Shown here: piece by piece, positions 29,629 to 40,181 of the stretch
Layout: each line of letters begins with the position of its first letter
How positions within the stretch are numbered: position 1 is the first letter of the stretch
Origin: Odontesthes bonariensis
Taxonomy: Eukaryota > Chordata > Actinopteri > Atheriniformes > Atherinopsidae
DNA: 64,000 nucleotides
Assembly (NCBI RefSeq): GCF_027942865.1
Contig: NC_134507.1
Span: 36,695,711-36,759,710 of the forward strand
Direction: 5' to 3'
Made by a program: the position numbers and the translations under genes
The notes under the pieces: model-generated
Seen by the model: the letters and a program-made list of their open reading frames with translations, nothing else
What the model was told of the DNA's origin: nothing
Database searches by the model: none

Positions 29629-29792
29629 AACCCTCCACTGTTTCACGTCCGAGCGCCCTTCCTGGCACAATGCGCACTTATGGCGGTGCTCTTTTTTTGC
29701 CTACAAAGCGTCACTTTGCACCTCCGCCCACCCGCTGCAGTGAGCACTCTTCAGCCGTTTCAGATGGTACAACTTTGCACTCCCGCCCGCTC
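29629..29792 (-). promoter_or_regulatory. U2 snRNA promoter upstream of intact LINE
   Basis: Identical in outline to 22322-22480, with GCACCG at -61. Homology with the other promoter stops abruptly at 29792, where the repeated spacer segment begins. Confidence 0.6.
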
Positions 29793-29939
29793 AGGACAAA
29801 GTTAAATGTATGAGGATCAAAGCCAACAATGGCCTGGGACATCTCAGCAGGTCCAGGATCAGAAACATGGAGACTGAGAGCCAATAGAAACAGAGGTGTC
29901 TGCCAACCAATCAGCAGTAGCCGAAGCTGGTTAACTTCC

Positions 29940-29978
<39 letters not shown>

Positions 29979-30022
29979 ACAGGGTGATCGTCAGATTTTT
30001 CAACAAAAGACATGCAGGGCGC
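29793..30022. repeat. spacer segment, second copy, with (GT)n
   Basis: Homologous to 23188-23335 at both ends. It has an extra ~90 bp and a (GT)n run at about 29946-29977. It marks the right limit of recognisable small-RNA cluster sequence. Confidence 0.75.
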
Positions 30023-31520
30023 AGAAGTAAATATAACTGTATTGTTTTGAAGAATTGGAAAGAATTGTCCTTGTGGATAAAAATCATGTCATTAACATCC
30101 ATTTCTGTGACGGAAGTTAATAATTATTTGTGTTGACAGCAGCACCGTCACTGTGAAGGAGAGAGCATGAGAGTGTTATAAATAGTAGCTGAGGGATCAT
30201 TATTGTCTATACCTGGGTGGTAGAACACAAACAGTAATACACATAGATTATATAAACCAACCCAGTCAGAACATCACCTGAGATGTCTACCCTGTGAGGG
30301 ACATTTGTTTTTTGAGGTGTGGGAGTAGAGGCAGCTGGAAGCTCTAACAGTCAACCAGCCACAGAGGATGAAGCTCTGATCACTTTTTTCTCATTCTCAT
30401 GAGAAAATCTCAGCAATCTCATTGCTTTACAAATTCACCGCTTGACTAGGCTCATGGATTATCTATATACAATACATCTTCACTGTAAAGTCCAATAGCT
30501 GCCCTGACATACATACATTCGTTAACTTTACTAGGTTAATTACCATATGCACTTATGACTGATTTTTATGAAGTAAAAGTTAGTTGCATGGTGAAAAATG
30601 CAAAAAACTTAGTGTTTACAGTGAAGATGACTTTATTTAGAGTGAAGCTCATTCAACAATAAGTAGCAACACAGTCTCACTCCCACTGCGCATTCAAAGA
30701 AGAAGAAGTGTGCATGCATGCGACATTCAGTCTCTCCCGCTCAGCAAAGTATATTAGGTCTATGTCAGCAACGCAGCAGTCCAGCACACAGGCCGGGGCA
30801 CTGAGGGCAGCCTGCTGAGTCCAGTTTTTTTAATTCTTTTGAAGAAGAATAAATAAGGTAAGTTATCAAGCAAGTATGTTTGTTAATATGTTTTAATTAC
30901 TGCTCTGACTGTTAGCGTTCACTAGCTAACGTTAGCATTAGTTAGCTAGCTAACAAACCAAACAGGCATAACGTTAGCCTGTTCAGGCCATGGTTAAGGC
31001 GAGTTTGGGCGGTTTCCCACCATAGTCCTGTGATTATCTTAAAACCTTTGAAAAGTTCCAAAGCCTAATTACTTTGAAAGTCTCACATTTGAAATGTTGT
31101 AGCATGAGTTTTCCGTTTTCCCCAAATTGACAGCGATGGCATTTTGGCCTGACTTTCAAATTTGCAACGTGGAAATGACGGTTTTCAGTTAAGGCAGCAT
31201 GAATGTGTTTGATGCAGAGAGGAGGATAAATGAGGTTCATAATGCACTGGCGCTGTCTTTCCTTGGGGAAATGGTGAAGGCTGGTGTAGTAGCATAGATG
31301 CTTTCGCATCCTATGAGTCATGACGGCCCTAATTGCACACCGCAATAAGGGTAAATAGCCATTGACTGCAGGTGGGATGGACTATATAGCCCAGTTACCT
31401 CCTCATCTCGCTCTTTTTGTGCTCCGTGCCCATATTATTTCCCAGCAGAGTGGCTGAGCTCAGGTGTCTTGCTCCGTGTGCGACACATAACCCAGTTGGT
31501 TTGAGGTGGTATTACTATTT
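30023..31520. other. non-coding or unassigned sequence
   Basis: No gene is supported. There is a short gctaacgttagc-type repeat at 30915-30955. A minus-strand ORF at 31034-31345 (103 codons) has no recognisable domain. A possible first-exon donor (ataag then gtaagtt, about 30857) cannot be linked to anything. Confidence 0.4.
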
Positions 31521-31815
31521 TCAAAATAAATTGGCAACAATTTATCAAGAACCCATTTTAAATTTGGAACTTCATACCAATATTGTTCCATATGTAGTAT
31601 CTATGTGGGGGAAAATTATGTTTGCAGATCAATGACCAAGAAAGAAGCATCTGTTTATGAAAGTAGGATAGTTTTGAGGGTATTTTTTCAACATTATAAT
31701 TACAAAGTAAAAAGAAATTTAGGCCTCCTAATTTAGAGAAAATTAAATTCGGTATGAAGTTCCAAATTGAAGATGTGTTCTTGATAAATTGTTTAAGCCA
31801 ATTTATCCATAAGGT
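31520..31815 (-). mobile_element. L1-type LINE RT fragment with inverted partial copy
   Basis: 31560-31815 on the minus strand encodes the L1-like phrase FHKQMLLSWSLI followed by HRYYIWNN. The segment 31520-31600 on the plus strand is an inverted copy of its first part (INKLATIYQEP against INWLKQFIKNT). Inverted 5' ends are common in L1 insertions (twin priming). Confidence 0.7.
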
Positions 31816-31925
31816 CACTGTGAGTGTTCATAATGGCCAAATGTGTTAGTCTCTCCTGCGTCATGGTGCTGCGCAGCCAGGTTTTCAGGCTGAGAAAGAG
31901 CGCTCAGATGCTGTGACAGATATGG
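31816..31925 (-). pseudogene. hAT (ZMYM1-like) transposase C-terminal fragment
   Basis: On the minus strand, SERSFSA then, after a 1-nt shift, LKTWLRSTMTQERLTHLA. This is the hAT dimerisation-region signature seen in many fish transposase-derived proteins. Too short for more. Confidence 0.65.
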
Positions 31926-32060
31926 GCAGGGCCAGGGAAAGCCTAATGATCTTCTCCACCTCTGACAGCATGGAGCGGGGTTGGTGCTGCAAGGTTGCAG
32001 GATGGACCCCTTTGCAGGAAAGCCCCCCTCTTTCCCCCGTCCCTACACACAACTATAAAG

Positions 32061-33602
32061 AATGTGAAGGGGACAAAGGGCCTCCTCACACTGGAGGGCA
32101 AAGTTGTTCAGGTATGTTGATTTGTCTTCATCAGAAGAACACACTAATACACTCAGATAAATGACCGTGCTTAATTGTAATTCAGAGATACAAACATTTT
32201 AGGTAGACAAAGTAATGCCTACCAGTATTTGAAATGTTTTATTACAGAAAAGCTGTTGCAATGACATGTTTAGGTCTAATTAGATCACTAAGTGATTGAA
32301 CTTGTTCTTATTTAGCTCTCAGCTGTGAAAAAGGTCCGCAGTGGGAGAGAGGAGGTCCCGCTGCGTGAGGTGAAGCTGCAGCAGGTAAGACCAGAGAACG
32401 GAAGGATTGGAGAGGAGGGACAACCTCTGTAGTTTCTAGATAAGGGAAGATAAAATAAGATAACTTTCATATTCTGTGAGTACCTTAGTAGTCTATGGGA
32501 GTGTGCTAACTGTCTCTTTCTGTGGCGCTGGTTGTTTATATGTTTACTGTGGTCACTTGTAGGCTGCACATTACAGAGTAATCTCTGGTGCCTTTATAGT
32601 TCTGACATCTCATACTGTGTTCTGTACAGGATAAAGCTTCTGCCTCCCTCACGCTGTGGCGGGAAGCTGCAGTCCAGGAGCTGGACCTCGGCAGCCAGTG
32701 CAGGATTACCCACTTAAAGTCCAACATGGATGCAGGAGGGGACTTCCTGCACACAACACCCTACAGCAATGTAGAAGTAAAAAGCATTCTAATTCATCTA
32801 ATCTAAAAACACATTCTAATCAGAATCAGAATGAGCTTTATTTGCCAAGTCAGTAGGCACATACAAGGAGTTGTTTTCTCTATGGTTTAAACATGTAAAA
32901 GGCCACATGAAGTTTGGAGGTCTGCAGCAATGGACTCTGCAGAAAGGTCGCCAACCTTCTGCAGAGTCAATTGCTACAGACCTCCAAACCCGCTCTGTCA
33001 TTTTACGTGGCCGACCACTTGGTGGCTGAGCTGCTGGCGTTCCCAGTCGCTTCCACTTTGTTCTAACACCACTGACGGCTGACTGTGGGACATTTAGTAG
33101 CGAGGAAATGTCTCCACTGGACTTGTTGCACAGGTGGCATCCTATCATGGCACCACGCTGGAATCCACTGAGCTCCTGAGAGCGAGCCATTCTTTCACAG
33201 ATGCTTGTAGAAACAGTCTGCATGCCGAGGGGCTTGAATTTCTACACCTGTGGCCATGGAAGTGATGGGAACACCTGAATTTAATTATCTGGATGAGTGA
33301 GTGAATACTTTTGGCAATCTAGTGTATATTATACAGACATAAAATGGCAAATGATCTGACACAATTGAGAAAGAGATTAAAGAAATAAACAAGGAGTAAG
33401 AAAGGGGTTTAATATCTAGCTGCAAGGTATTATGGGACATAAGTGCTGTTTGTTTTGGCAGGTGCTGATTGTGACTGATGAGGCAGCTGGAGTGGAGGTG
33501 ATGGGCGTGATGGAGAGCAGCACAAGGGGAGTGCTGGAGCTCCTCATGTCCAGCACCGAAGTGTTTTATATTTCCCAGGACTTGTGGGAGCCCTTGAAAA
33601 GG
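32061..33602 (+). CDS. OB-fold (RPA1-like) gene model, four exons, partial
   Basis: Exons 32061-32111, 32316-32384, 32630-32776 and 33462-33602 all have proper AG/GT borders and stay in phase 0. The product reads KGLLTLEGKVVQ, LSAVKKVRSGREEVPL, SASLTLWREAAVQEL then LGSQCRITHLKSN. This pattern resembles an RPA70-type OB fold that binds single-stranded DNA. Exon 4 gives an acidic ~47-residue segment. Neither start nor stop codon is identified, and the left edge of exon 1 is uncertain. Intron 3 holds a Tc1 fragment. It may be a fish multicopy gene, or transposon cargo (Helitrons carry RPA-like genes). Expression is unknown. Confidence 0.6.
32816..33330 (-). mobile_element. Tc1/mariner remnant with fold-back
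   Basis: The minus strand encodes the Tc1 N-terminal helix-turn-helix region (ELSGFQRGAMIGCHLCNKSS, then SGRPRKMTERVWR). The 33300-33326 end (gaatacttttggcaatctag) matches Tc1 terminal sequence. The other half is collapsed: ctctgcagaaaggtcgcc and ggtcgccaaccttctgcaga make a small palindrome at 32934-32967. At 32816-32880 lies a separate fish dispersed-repeat signature (aatcagaatgagctttattt). Confidence 0.75.
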
Positions 33603-34055
33603 GTAAAGTCTTTCTAAATATAAAATATATTGGGAAAAAAATCATTAACATTGAGGCAGTGGAAAGACCCTGCCCTCTGGCAGAATAAATTTCATATATA
33701 TGTATATAGTTTACACATAGTTAATAATGTTTTATGTTCTATTTTTATTAATGACGTTTCTTTGAAAATATAATAAAAATGAATTTAAATCCAGCATTTG
33801 GCTCAGTTGTATTGCTGTGGTAATATAGTCTGTGAAGATGAAGTGAAGATAAAAACTCTCCCAACCAAGGCTCAGCTCTGAAATACTACTGACAGGAATT
33901 TCAGATGTGAGATGGTGACAGAGGGAGAACACCCTGAAGAAACCCTGGACAGAATCAGACTTCAGATTTATTAATCTATTCAATAAAGATATATTTCAGT
34001 ACTCTGTTTTAACGTAACATATAACAGTACGGATGTACATGTTCATTTATTTGTC
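33603..34055. other. unassigned AT-rich sequence
   Basis: No supported gene or RNA. It may contain 3' sequence of the OB-fold model. Confidence 0.35.
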
Positions 34056-34640
34056 ATTTCAGTTCAGTTTTATTAACACAGACACAATTAAAAGAAGTAG
34101 CTTAGCTAAGGAATCCTACAAAATGCACCGTAACTTCTGTTCAATCCCGAGCATGCACAGAACTGTGGGAACAAAAAACTGAGTTTTAACAGGAAGAAAG
34201 CTCCATCAGAACCAGAACCAGGAAGGGCGGCCATCTGCCTGGAGCAGCTGGGGCTGAGAGGACAGAAAAGAGGGGACAACAAGCAGCGCAACACCAGGCC
34301 AGGGACACCTGCTGAGAGAGAGGAACAAGTTAATGACAACAATGATGGCACATGTACATGGAGAGGAGAGGTGCATCATGGGAGCTCCCCCAGCAGGCTG
34401 GGCCTATAGCAGCAGAACTATGGGATGTTTCAGGCTCAGCTGAGCCATCCCTAACTATAAGCTTCATCAGAAAGGAAAGTTTTAAGCCTGATCTTAAAAG
34501 TAGAGAGGGTGTCTGCTTCCTGAAGCCAAACTGGCAGCTGGTTCCACAGAGAGGGGCCTGATAACGGAAGGCTCTGCTCTGCCATTTACACAAAAGGGGG
34601 AGATTAACATTATGCAGGACAGGTCCGATCCCTCGGTCAG
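34056..34640 (-). mobile_element. LINE 3' end fragment (same family as 56.4-57.15 kb)
   Basis: The reverse complement of 34350-34600 matches 56960-57150: the ORF2 C-terminal coding end (tggttccacagagagggg), then the 3' UTR phrases aactataagcttcatcag and tatgggatgtttcagg. A common fish interspersed repeat, non-functional. Confidence 0.7.
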
Positions 34641-35198
34641 TATATAGCTCATGCAAATTTGACTGTATCCATTGAACTTATGATAGAATCATGCACCGTA
34701 TTAGTCATTTTGGGGAACTCTGATTAAAGTTTTAATAATGTCTATTGCTGAGATTACATTTTATAACATTTAAGTCTAACACACCATGTTATTGTGATAA
34801 AATTAAAGGTTACGACTCTTAAATAACAGCTACAAGATGTCCAGGTTACACATATAACAGGGCTAAAATTGACAGGATTTCAGGTGAAAAACATTTTTAA
34901 AGATGGAGGTTGTAATAATCCTAAACCTGTCACTTGATTTTATTGTAAGACACAAATTTTTTTTGTACTATTAACAAAATTTCAACAAACTTCTATAACT
35001 GCTTAACTTTAAAACTTTCACAAAAATGTGCACAGTTGTCACTTCACGGATAAACATACATTTATATTTATATATAAATATCTGTTGTTGTAATATAATG
35101 TAAATGTAATATAAATATCTTAAGTGTTTCCAGTTAAAGCGAGTCTCCCATGTCAGCAGAAAGTATTACCTTTCTGTATAGGTTTCTTAAAGTAGGAG
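34641..35198. other. unassigned AT-rich sequence
   Basis: Nothing supported. There is a TATA-rich block near 35055-35115. Confidence 0.35.
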
Positions 35199-35269
35199 GG
35201 CTCATCCGGGATTTGAACCCAGGAACTCTTGCACCCGAAGCGAGAATCAAACCCCTAGACCAACGAGCC
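35199..35269 (-). tRNA. tRNA-Pro (CGG)
   Basis: Folds as a tRNA on the minus strand: acceptor GGCTCGT / ATGAGCC, anticodon arm ctcgc TTCGGGT gcaag (anticodon CGG), T arm ctggg TTCAAAT cccgg. The anticodon stem has one mismatch and the T stem a G-U pair. Box A (tggtctagggg-type) and box B (ggttcaaatcc) are present. Possibly a slightly decayed copy. Confidence 0.88.
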
Positions 35270-35832
35270 AAAAAGAAACAAAGTGTTTTTTGTGATTTAT
35301 TTCTGAAATTCATGTGATCTCCGCATAAAACAGAGCTTGATGTTATTCAAATTATCTCCATATGTGAAAACATTGAATTTAGTCCCAGTTCAATCTTCTG
35401 TACCTCAAGAATAACTAAAGCCATTAGATGAAGTGCCTCCAAGTACAGACTGTTTTGGAAGTCCAGCACCCCTGAAGTACTGCTGTTAACAGTTATGGTA
35501 CTATGTTGATGAATATAATAACATCTTAAGGCACTGCTGGGATTTGAACCCAGGATCTCCTGTTTACTAGACAGGCACTTTGACCAACTAAGCCACAGCG
35601 CCACATGGTTCATAAAACTGATGAAAGAATAAAGAGCAGGAACTGGATCCACCTCAGGAAGTGGTTTTTGTGATTTATTTCCGAAATTCCTGTGATCTCT
35701 GCATAAAACAGGGCTTGATGTTATTCAAATTATCTCCATATGTGAAAACAGTGGATTAAGTCTCAGTTCAATCTTCTGTACCTCAAGAATATTTAAAGCC
35801 ATGAGATGAAGTACAGACTGTTTTGGAAGTCC
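35270..35832. repeat. tandemly duplicated tRNA flank, ~376-bp period
   Basis: 35282-35475 and 35665-35832 are near-identical (tgtgatttatttc ... cttgatgttattcaaatta ... ctgttttggaagtcca). The Thr tRNA lies between them and the Pro tRNA just left of the first. This looks like the remains of a tRNA gene tandem unit. Confidence 0.8.
35529..35602 (-). tRNA. tRNA-Thr (AGT)
   Basis: A 74-nt cloverleaf on the minus strand: acceptor GGCGCTG / CAGTGCC, D arm gcttagttggtc, anticodon arm cctgt CTAGTAA acagg (anticodon AGT), T arm ctggg TTCAAAT cccag. Stems are paired, so it is likely functional. No intron. Confidence 0.93.
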
Positions 35833-35834
35833 AG

Positions 35835-36610
35835 AGGGGGGGTTTCATGAAGCTGGATTAGCGGAAAGCCTGGCTTTTCTCGATAGTTCTGGCTAATCTA
35901 AGAGAGAGTTCCGCTCCACCAACGTGGCTTATTTGAATGCCCACTGAGTAACCATGGTAATTTATGCCGCTGAACTTGCCTTCTCCTTGGCAGGCTAATG
36001 TTCAAGCTTAGCTTAGCTGTGTCTCAAATCCTGTCTGACCGGCTGAAACAGACTCCCGGAAAAAAACTTTCACCTAGTACAATTCCGCGCTCCCGCAACT
36101 CATGTCTAGTATAAAAAATAAAACAAAAAAAATTGCGGTTATCATGTCACCACTTTCACTGTCTCGGAAAATCAATATCAATCAGTCAGTGCAACTAAAG
36201 AAACACAAGTAGTTAACATGAAATTAAATGAAAAAGAACATGGAATGCATTAAAACTAATTGATACCTTATTACATCTCGGTCCCACATTTCACAAAAAC
36301 CTGACCTACACCCACCCAGGACCAGACTCAGAAAAATGGGGGTATTGGGGATAATTGTCCATAGACAACTGGATGTCTCGTTTTGAAAAACACCACATCA
36401 ACCCCTTTGAGTAATGCTGAGCAATGTTACATTTATGTGCTGTGAAAACAAGTACCTCATCATTCACTCCTATCCTCCGTGCATACAGATGATCTGTGAT
36501 GGAGGTTATTTCATTTCTAACATTGAGGCTAAATGGCCGGGATCAGTTCATGATTCTAGGATCTTCCGAGCATCCTCACTGGCACAGAGGTTTGCACAAG
36601 GCGCAAGAAT
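35835..36610 (+). mobile_element. PIF/Harbinger remnant with HARBI1-like exon
   Basis: 36488-36603 encodes QMICDGGYFISNIEAKWPGS then VHDSRIFRASSLAQRF, the Asp-containing core of Harbinger DDE transposases (WPGSxHDS). An AG acceptor precedes it at 36486-36487. The rest of the transposase is missing. 35835-36000 starts ggggggtttcatgaagctgg, a frequent terminus of fish Harbinger-type MITEs. Borders are approximate. Confidence 0.7.
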
Positions 36611-36930
36611 TTTACTTACCCGAAGGGGTGTACTTTTGTTTTTAGACTAGGACTTTAGGATGCAATAGCTTTTGTTTAACATGCTCCACATTCTCCATCG
36701 AGGGTTTAAATTCAAGTAGATTTTTGCTTCAAGACATCCAGCCAACTCCAGCTTTTTATTACCTTCATTAAGTCTACATTTCAGATCATTATATACAACA
36801 AAAACATCCAAAAATGTGAAAATCGCCTTTTTTTCAGCAGCAAGGGGTTAAGGTTACGGAGGTGGGGAAACACGATAACAAAAAATAAATAAAGCTATAA
36901 ACTTTGCAGATATATGCTTTTTTTAAATCA
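36611..36930. other. unassigned sequence
   Basis: No gene or repeat family recognised between the Harbinger remnant and the Rex3-like element. Confidence 0.35.
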
Positions 36931-39900
36931 CCACCTGGACTCCCCCTTGAGCGGTCACCTTACCGTGGTGGGGGGGTTTGCGTGCCCCAATGAGTCTGGG
37001 AGCTATGTTGTCTGGGGCTTTAAGCCCCTGGTAGGGTCACCCATGGCAAACAGATCCTAGATGAGGGACCAGACAAAGAACAGCTCACAAGACCCCTATG
37101 ATGAGTGATACTTTTGGACGCCGTGTTCCCTTGTCCGGACGCGGGTCACCAGGGCCTCCCCCTGGAGCCAGGCCCAGGGGTGGGGCCCACCGGCAAGCGC
37201 CTGGTGGCCGGGTCTGTGCCCGTGGGGCTCGGTCGGGCACAGCCCGAAGAAACGACACGGGTCCCCCTTCCTACGGGCTCACCACCCGTGGGAGGGGCCA
37301 TGGGGGTCGTGTGCAGTGTGAGCTGGGCGGCAGCCGAAGGCAGGGACCTTGGCGGTCTGATCCTCGGCTACTGAAGCTGGCTCTTGGGAAGTGGAACGTC
37401 ACCTCTCTGCTGGGGAAGGAGCCTGAGCTGGTGCGCGAGGCTGAGCGGTTATAGCAGATATAGTCGGACTCACCTCGACACATGGCTTGGGCTCCGGAAC
37501 CAGCCTCCTCGAGAGGGGTTGGACTCTCTTTCACTCTGGAGTTGCCCGCGGTGAGAGGCGTAGAGCAGGTGTGGGCATACTTATTGCCCCCCGGCTGTGC
37601 GCCTGTACATTGGGGTTCACCCCGGTAGACGAGAGGGTAGCCTCCCTCCGCCTTAGGGTGGGGGGACGGGTCCTGACTGTTGTTTGTGCTTATGCACCGA
37701 ACGGCAGTTCAGAGTACCCACCCTTTTTGGAGTCCCTGGAGGAGGCACTAGAGAGTGCTCCTCCGGGAGACTCCCTCGTCCTGCTGGGGGACTTCAATGC
37801 TCACGTGGGCAATGACAGTGAGACCTGGAGGGGCGTGATTGGGAGGAACGGCCCCCCCCGATCTGAATCAGAGTGGTGTTTTGTTGTTGGACTTCTGTGC
37901 TCATCACGGATTGTCCATAACGAACACCATGTTCAGGCATAAGGGTGTCCATATGTGCACTTGGCACCAGGACACCCTAGGCCGCAGCTCGATGATCGAC
38001 TTTGTAGTCGTATCGTCGGACTTGCGGCCGTATGTCCTGGACACTCGGGTGAAAAGAGGGGCGGAGCTGTCAACTGATCACCACCTGGTGGTGAGTTGGC
38101 TCCGCTGGTGGGGGAGGAAGCCGGTCAGACCTGGCAGGCCCAAATGTATTGTGAGGGTCTGCTGGGAACGGCTGGCGGAATCCCCTGTAAGGAGGAGTTT
38201 CAACTCCCACCTCCGGCAGAGCTTCAACCATGTCCCAGGGGAGGTGGGGGACATTGAGCCCGAATGGGCCATGTTCCGTGCCTCCATTGTTGAGGCGGCC
38301 GACCGAAGCTGTGGCTGCAAGGTGGTCGGTGCCTGTCGTGGCGGCAATCCCCGAACCCGCTGGTGGACCCCAGTGGTGAGGGAGGCCGTCAAGCTGAAGA
38401 AGGAGTCCTATCGGGCCTTTTTGGCCAGTGGGACTCTGGAAGCAGCTGATGGGTACCGACAGGCCAAGCGGAACGCAGCCTCGGCGGTTGCTGAGGCAAA
38501 AACTTGGGCTTGGGAGGAGTTCGGGGAAGCCTTGGAGAACGATTTCCGGATGGCCTCGAGGAGATTCTGGTCCACCATCCGGCGGCTCAGGGGGGGGAAG
38601 CGGTGCACCGTCAACACCGTGTATGGTGAGGGCGGGGCTCTGCTGACTTCAACTAGGGACGTCGTGAGTTGGTGGGGGGAATACTTCGAGGGCCTCCTCA
38701 ATCCTACCGACACGCCTTCCGATGAGGAAGCAGAGTTGGGGAGCTCGGACGCGGGACCTCCCATTTCTGGGGCTGAGGTTGCCGAGGTGGTCAAAAAACT
38801 CCTCGGTGGCAAGGCCCCGGGGGCGGATGAGGTCAGTCCTGAGTACCTCAAGGCTCTGGATGTTGTAGGGCTGTCTTGGTTGACACGCCTCCGCAGCATC
38901 GCGTGGACATCGGGGGCAGTGCCTCTGGACTGGCAGATCGGGGTGGTGGTCCCCCTCTTTAAAAAGGGGGACCGGAGGGTGTGTTCCAACTATAGGGGGA
39001 TCACACTCCTCAGCCTCCCTGGTAAGGTCTATTCGGGGCTACTGGAGAGGAGGATCCGCCGGATAGTCGAATCTCGGATTCAGGAGGTGCAGTGTGGTTT
39101 TCGTCCTGGCCGTGGAACAGTGGACCAGCTCTATACCCTCCGCAGGATCCTGGAGGGAGCATGGGAGTTCGCCCAACCGGTCTACATGTGTTTTGTGGAC
39201 TTGGAGAAGGCGTTCGACTGTGTCCCTCGGGGACTCTTGTGGGGGGTGCTCCGGGAGTATGGAGTGCCGGACTCCTTGATATGGGCTGTTCGGTCCCTGT
39301 ATGACCGGTGTCAGAGTTTGGTCCGCATTGCCGGCAGTAAGTCGGACATGTTTCCTGTGAGGGTTGGACTCCGTCAGGGCTGCCCTTTGTCACCGATTCT
39401 GTTCATAATTTTTATGGACAGAATTTCTAGGCGCAGCCAGGGCGTTGAGGGGGTCCGGTTTGGCGATCTCAGAATCGGGTCTCTGCTTTTTGCGGACGAT
39501 TTGGTTCTGTTGGCGTCGTCAGGCCATGACCTTCAGCTCTCACTGGAGCGGTTCGCAGCCGAGTGTGAAGCGGCTGGGATGACCATCAGCACCTCCAAAT
39601 CTGAGACCATGGTCTTCGGCCGGAAAAGGGTGGAATGCTCTCTCCGGGTTGGGAATGAGATTCTTCCCCAAGTGGAGGAGTTTAAGTATCTCGGGGTCTT
39701 GTTCACGAGTGAGGGACGAATGGAACAGGAGATTGACAGATGGATCGGTGCGGCGTCTGCAGTGATGTGGGCTCTGCACCGGCCCGTCGTGGTGAAGAAG
39801 GAACTGAGCCAGAAGGCGAAGCTCTCGATTTACCGGTCAATCTATGTTCCTACCCTCACCTATGGTCACGAGCTGTGGGTAGTGACCGAAAGAACGAGAT

Positions 39901-40150
39901 CGCGAATACAAGCGGCCGAAATGAGTTTCCTCCGCAGGGTGTCTGGGCTCTCCCTTAGAGATAGGGTGAGAAGCTCGGTCATCCGGGAGGGGCTCGGAGT
40001 AGAACCGCTGCTCCTCCGCATCGAGAGGAGTCAGATGAGGTGGCTCGGGCATCTGGTGAGAATGCCTCCTGGACGCCTCCCCGGTGAGGTGTTCCGGGCC
40101 CGTCCCACGGGGAAGACCCAGGACACGTTGGAGAGACTATGTCTCTCGGC
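36931..40150 (+). mobile_element. Rex3-like RTE LINE, frameshifted, 3'-truncated
   Basis: Starts with the common 5' sequence taccgtggtggggggg ... gagctatgttgtctggggct. It contains the endonuclease in two broken frames and the full reverse transcriptase. Two stretches (tggcagatcggggtggtggt and cagggctgccctttgtcacc) match the sites I recall for Rex3 survey primers. It ends at about 40148 without the usual 3' UTR and GATG tail, so the 3' end has been lost. Confidence 0.75.
37379..37942 (+). pseudogene. Rex3-like endonuclease, N-terminal, broken
   Basis: [20 protein letters not shown] is followed by a stop at about 37452-37454. The frame resumes at 37487 ([14 protein letters not shown] ... [12 protein letters not shown]) and is lost in a run of eight C at 37851-37858. 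APE-type endonuclease, inactive here. Confidence 0.75.
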
Positions 40151-40181
40151 CTCAGGGCTCCAGGCTGGGACCTCACACTGA
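37859..40181 (+). pseudogene. Rex3-like endonuclease end plus reverse transcriptase
   Basis: A continuous frame from the C run to 40181. It covers the end of the endonuclease (MIDFVVVSSDLRPY, TDHHLVVSW), RT motifs KAPGADEVSPEYLK, VDLEKAFDCVPRG, RQGCPLSPILF and FADDLVLL, and the C-terminal region MRWLGHLVRMPPGRLPGE. The last ~10 codons run into unrelated sequence. RTE-type RT that copies the element RNA at a nicked target. It cannot act alone because the upstream frame is broken. Confidence 0.8.

Noticed and set aside
29946-29977. (GT)n as a regulatory or Z-DNA element of U2
   Set aside because: It lies beyond the U2 promoter homology inside an optional 90-bp extension; an ordinary microsatellite is the simpler reading.
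31034-31345. 103-codon minus-strand ORF as a gene
   Set aside because: No domain, no splice context and flanked by repeats; may be a transposon scrap, but no family could be named.
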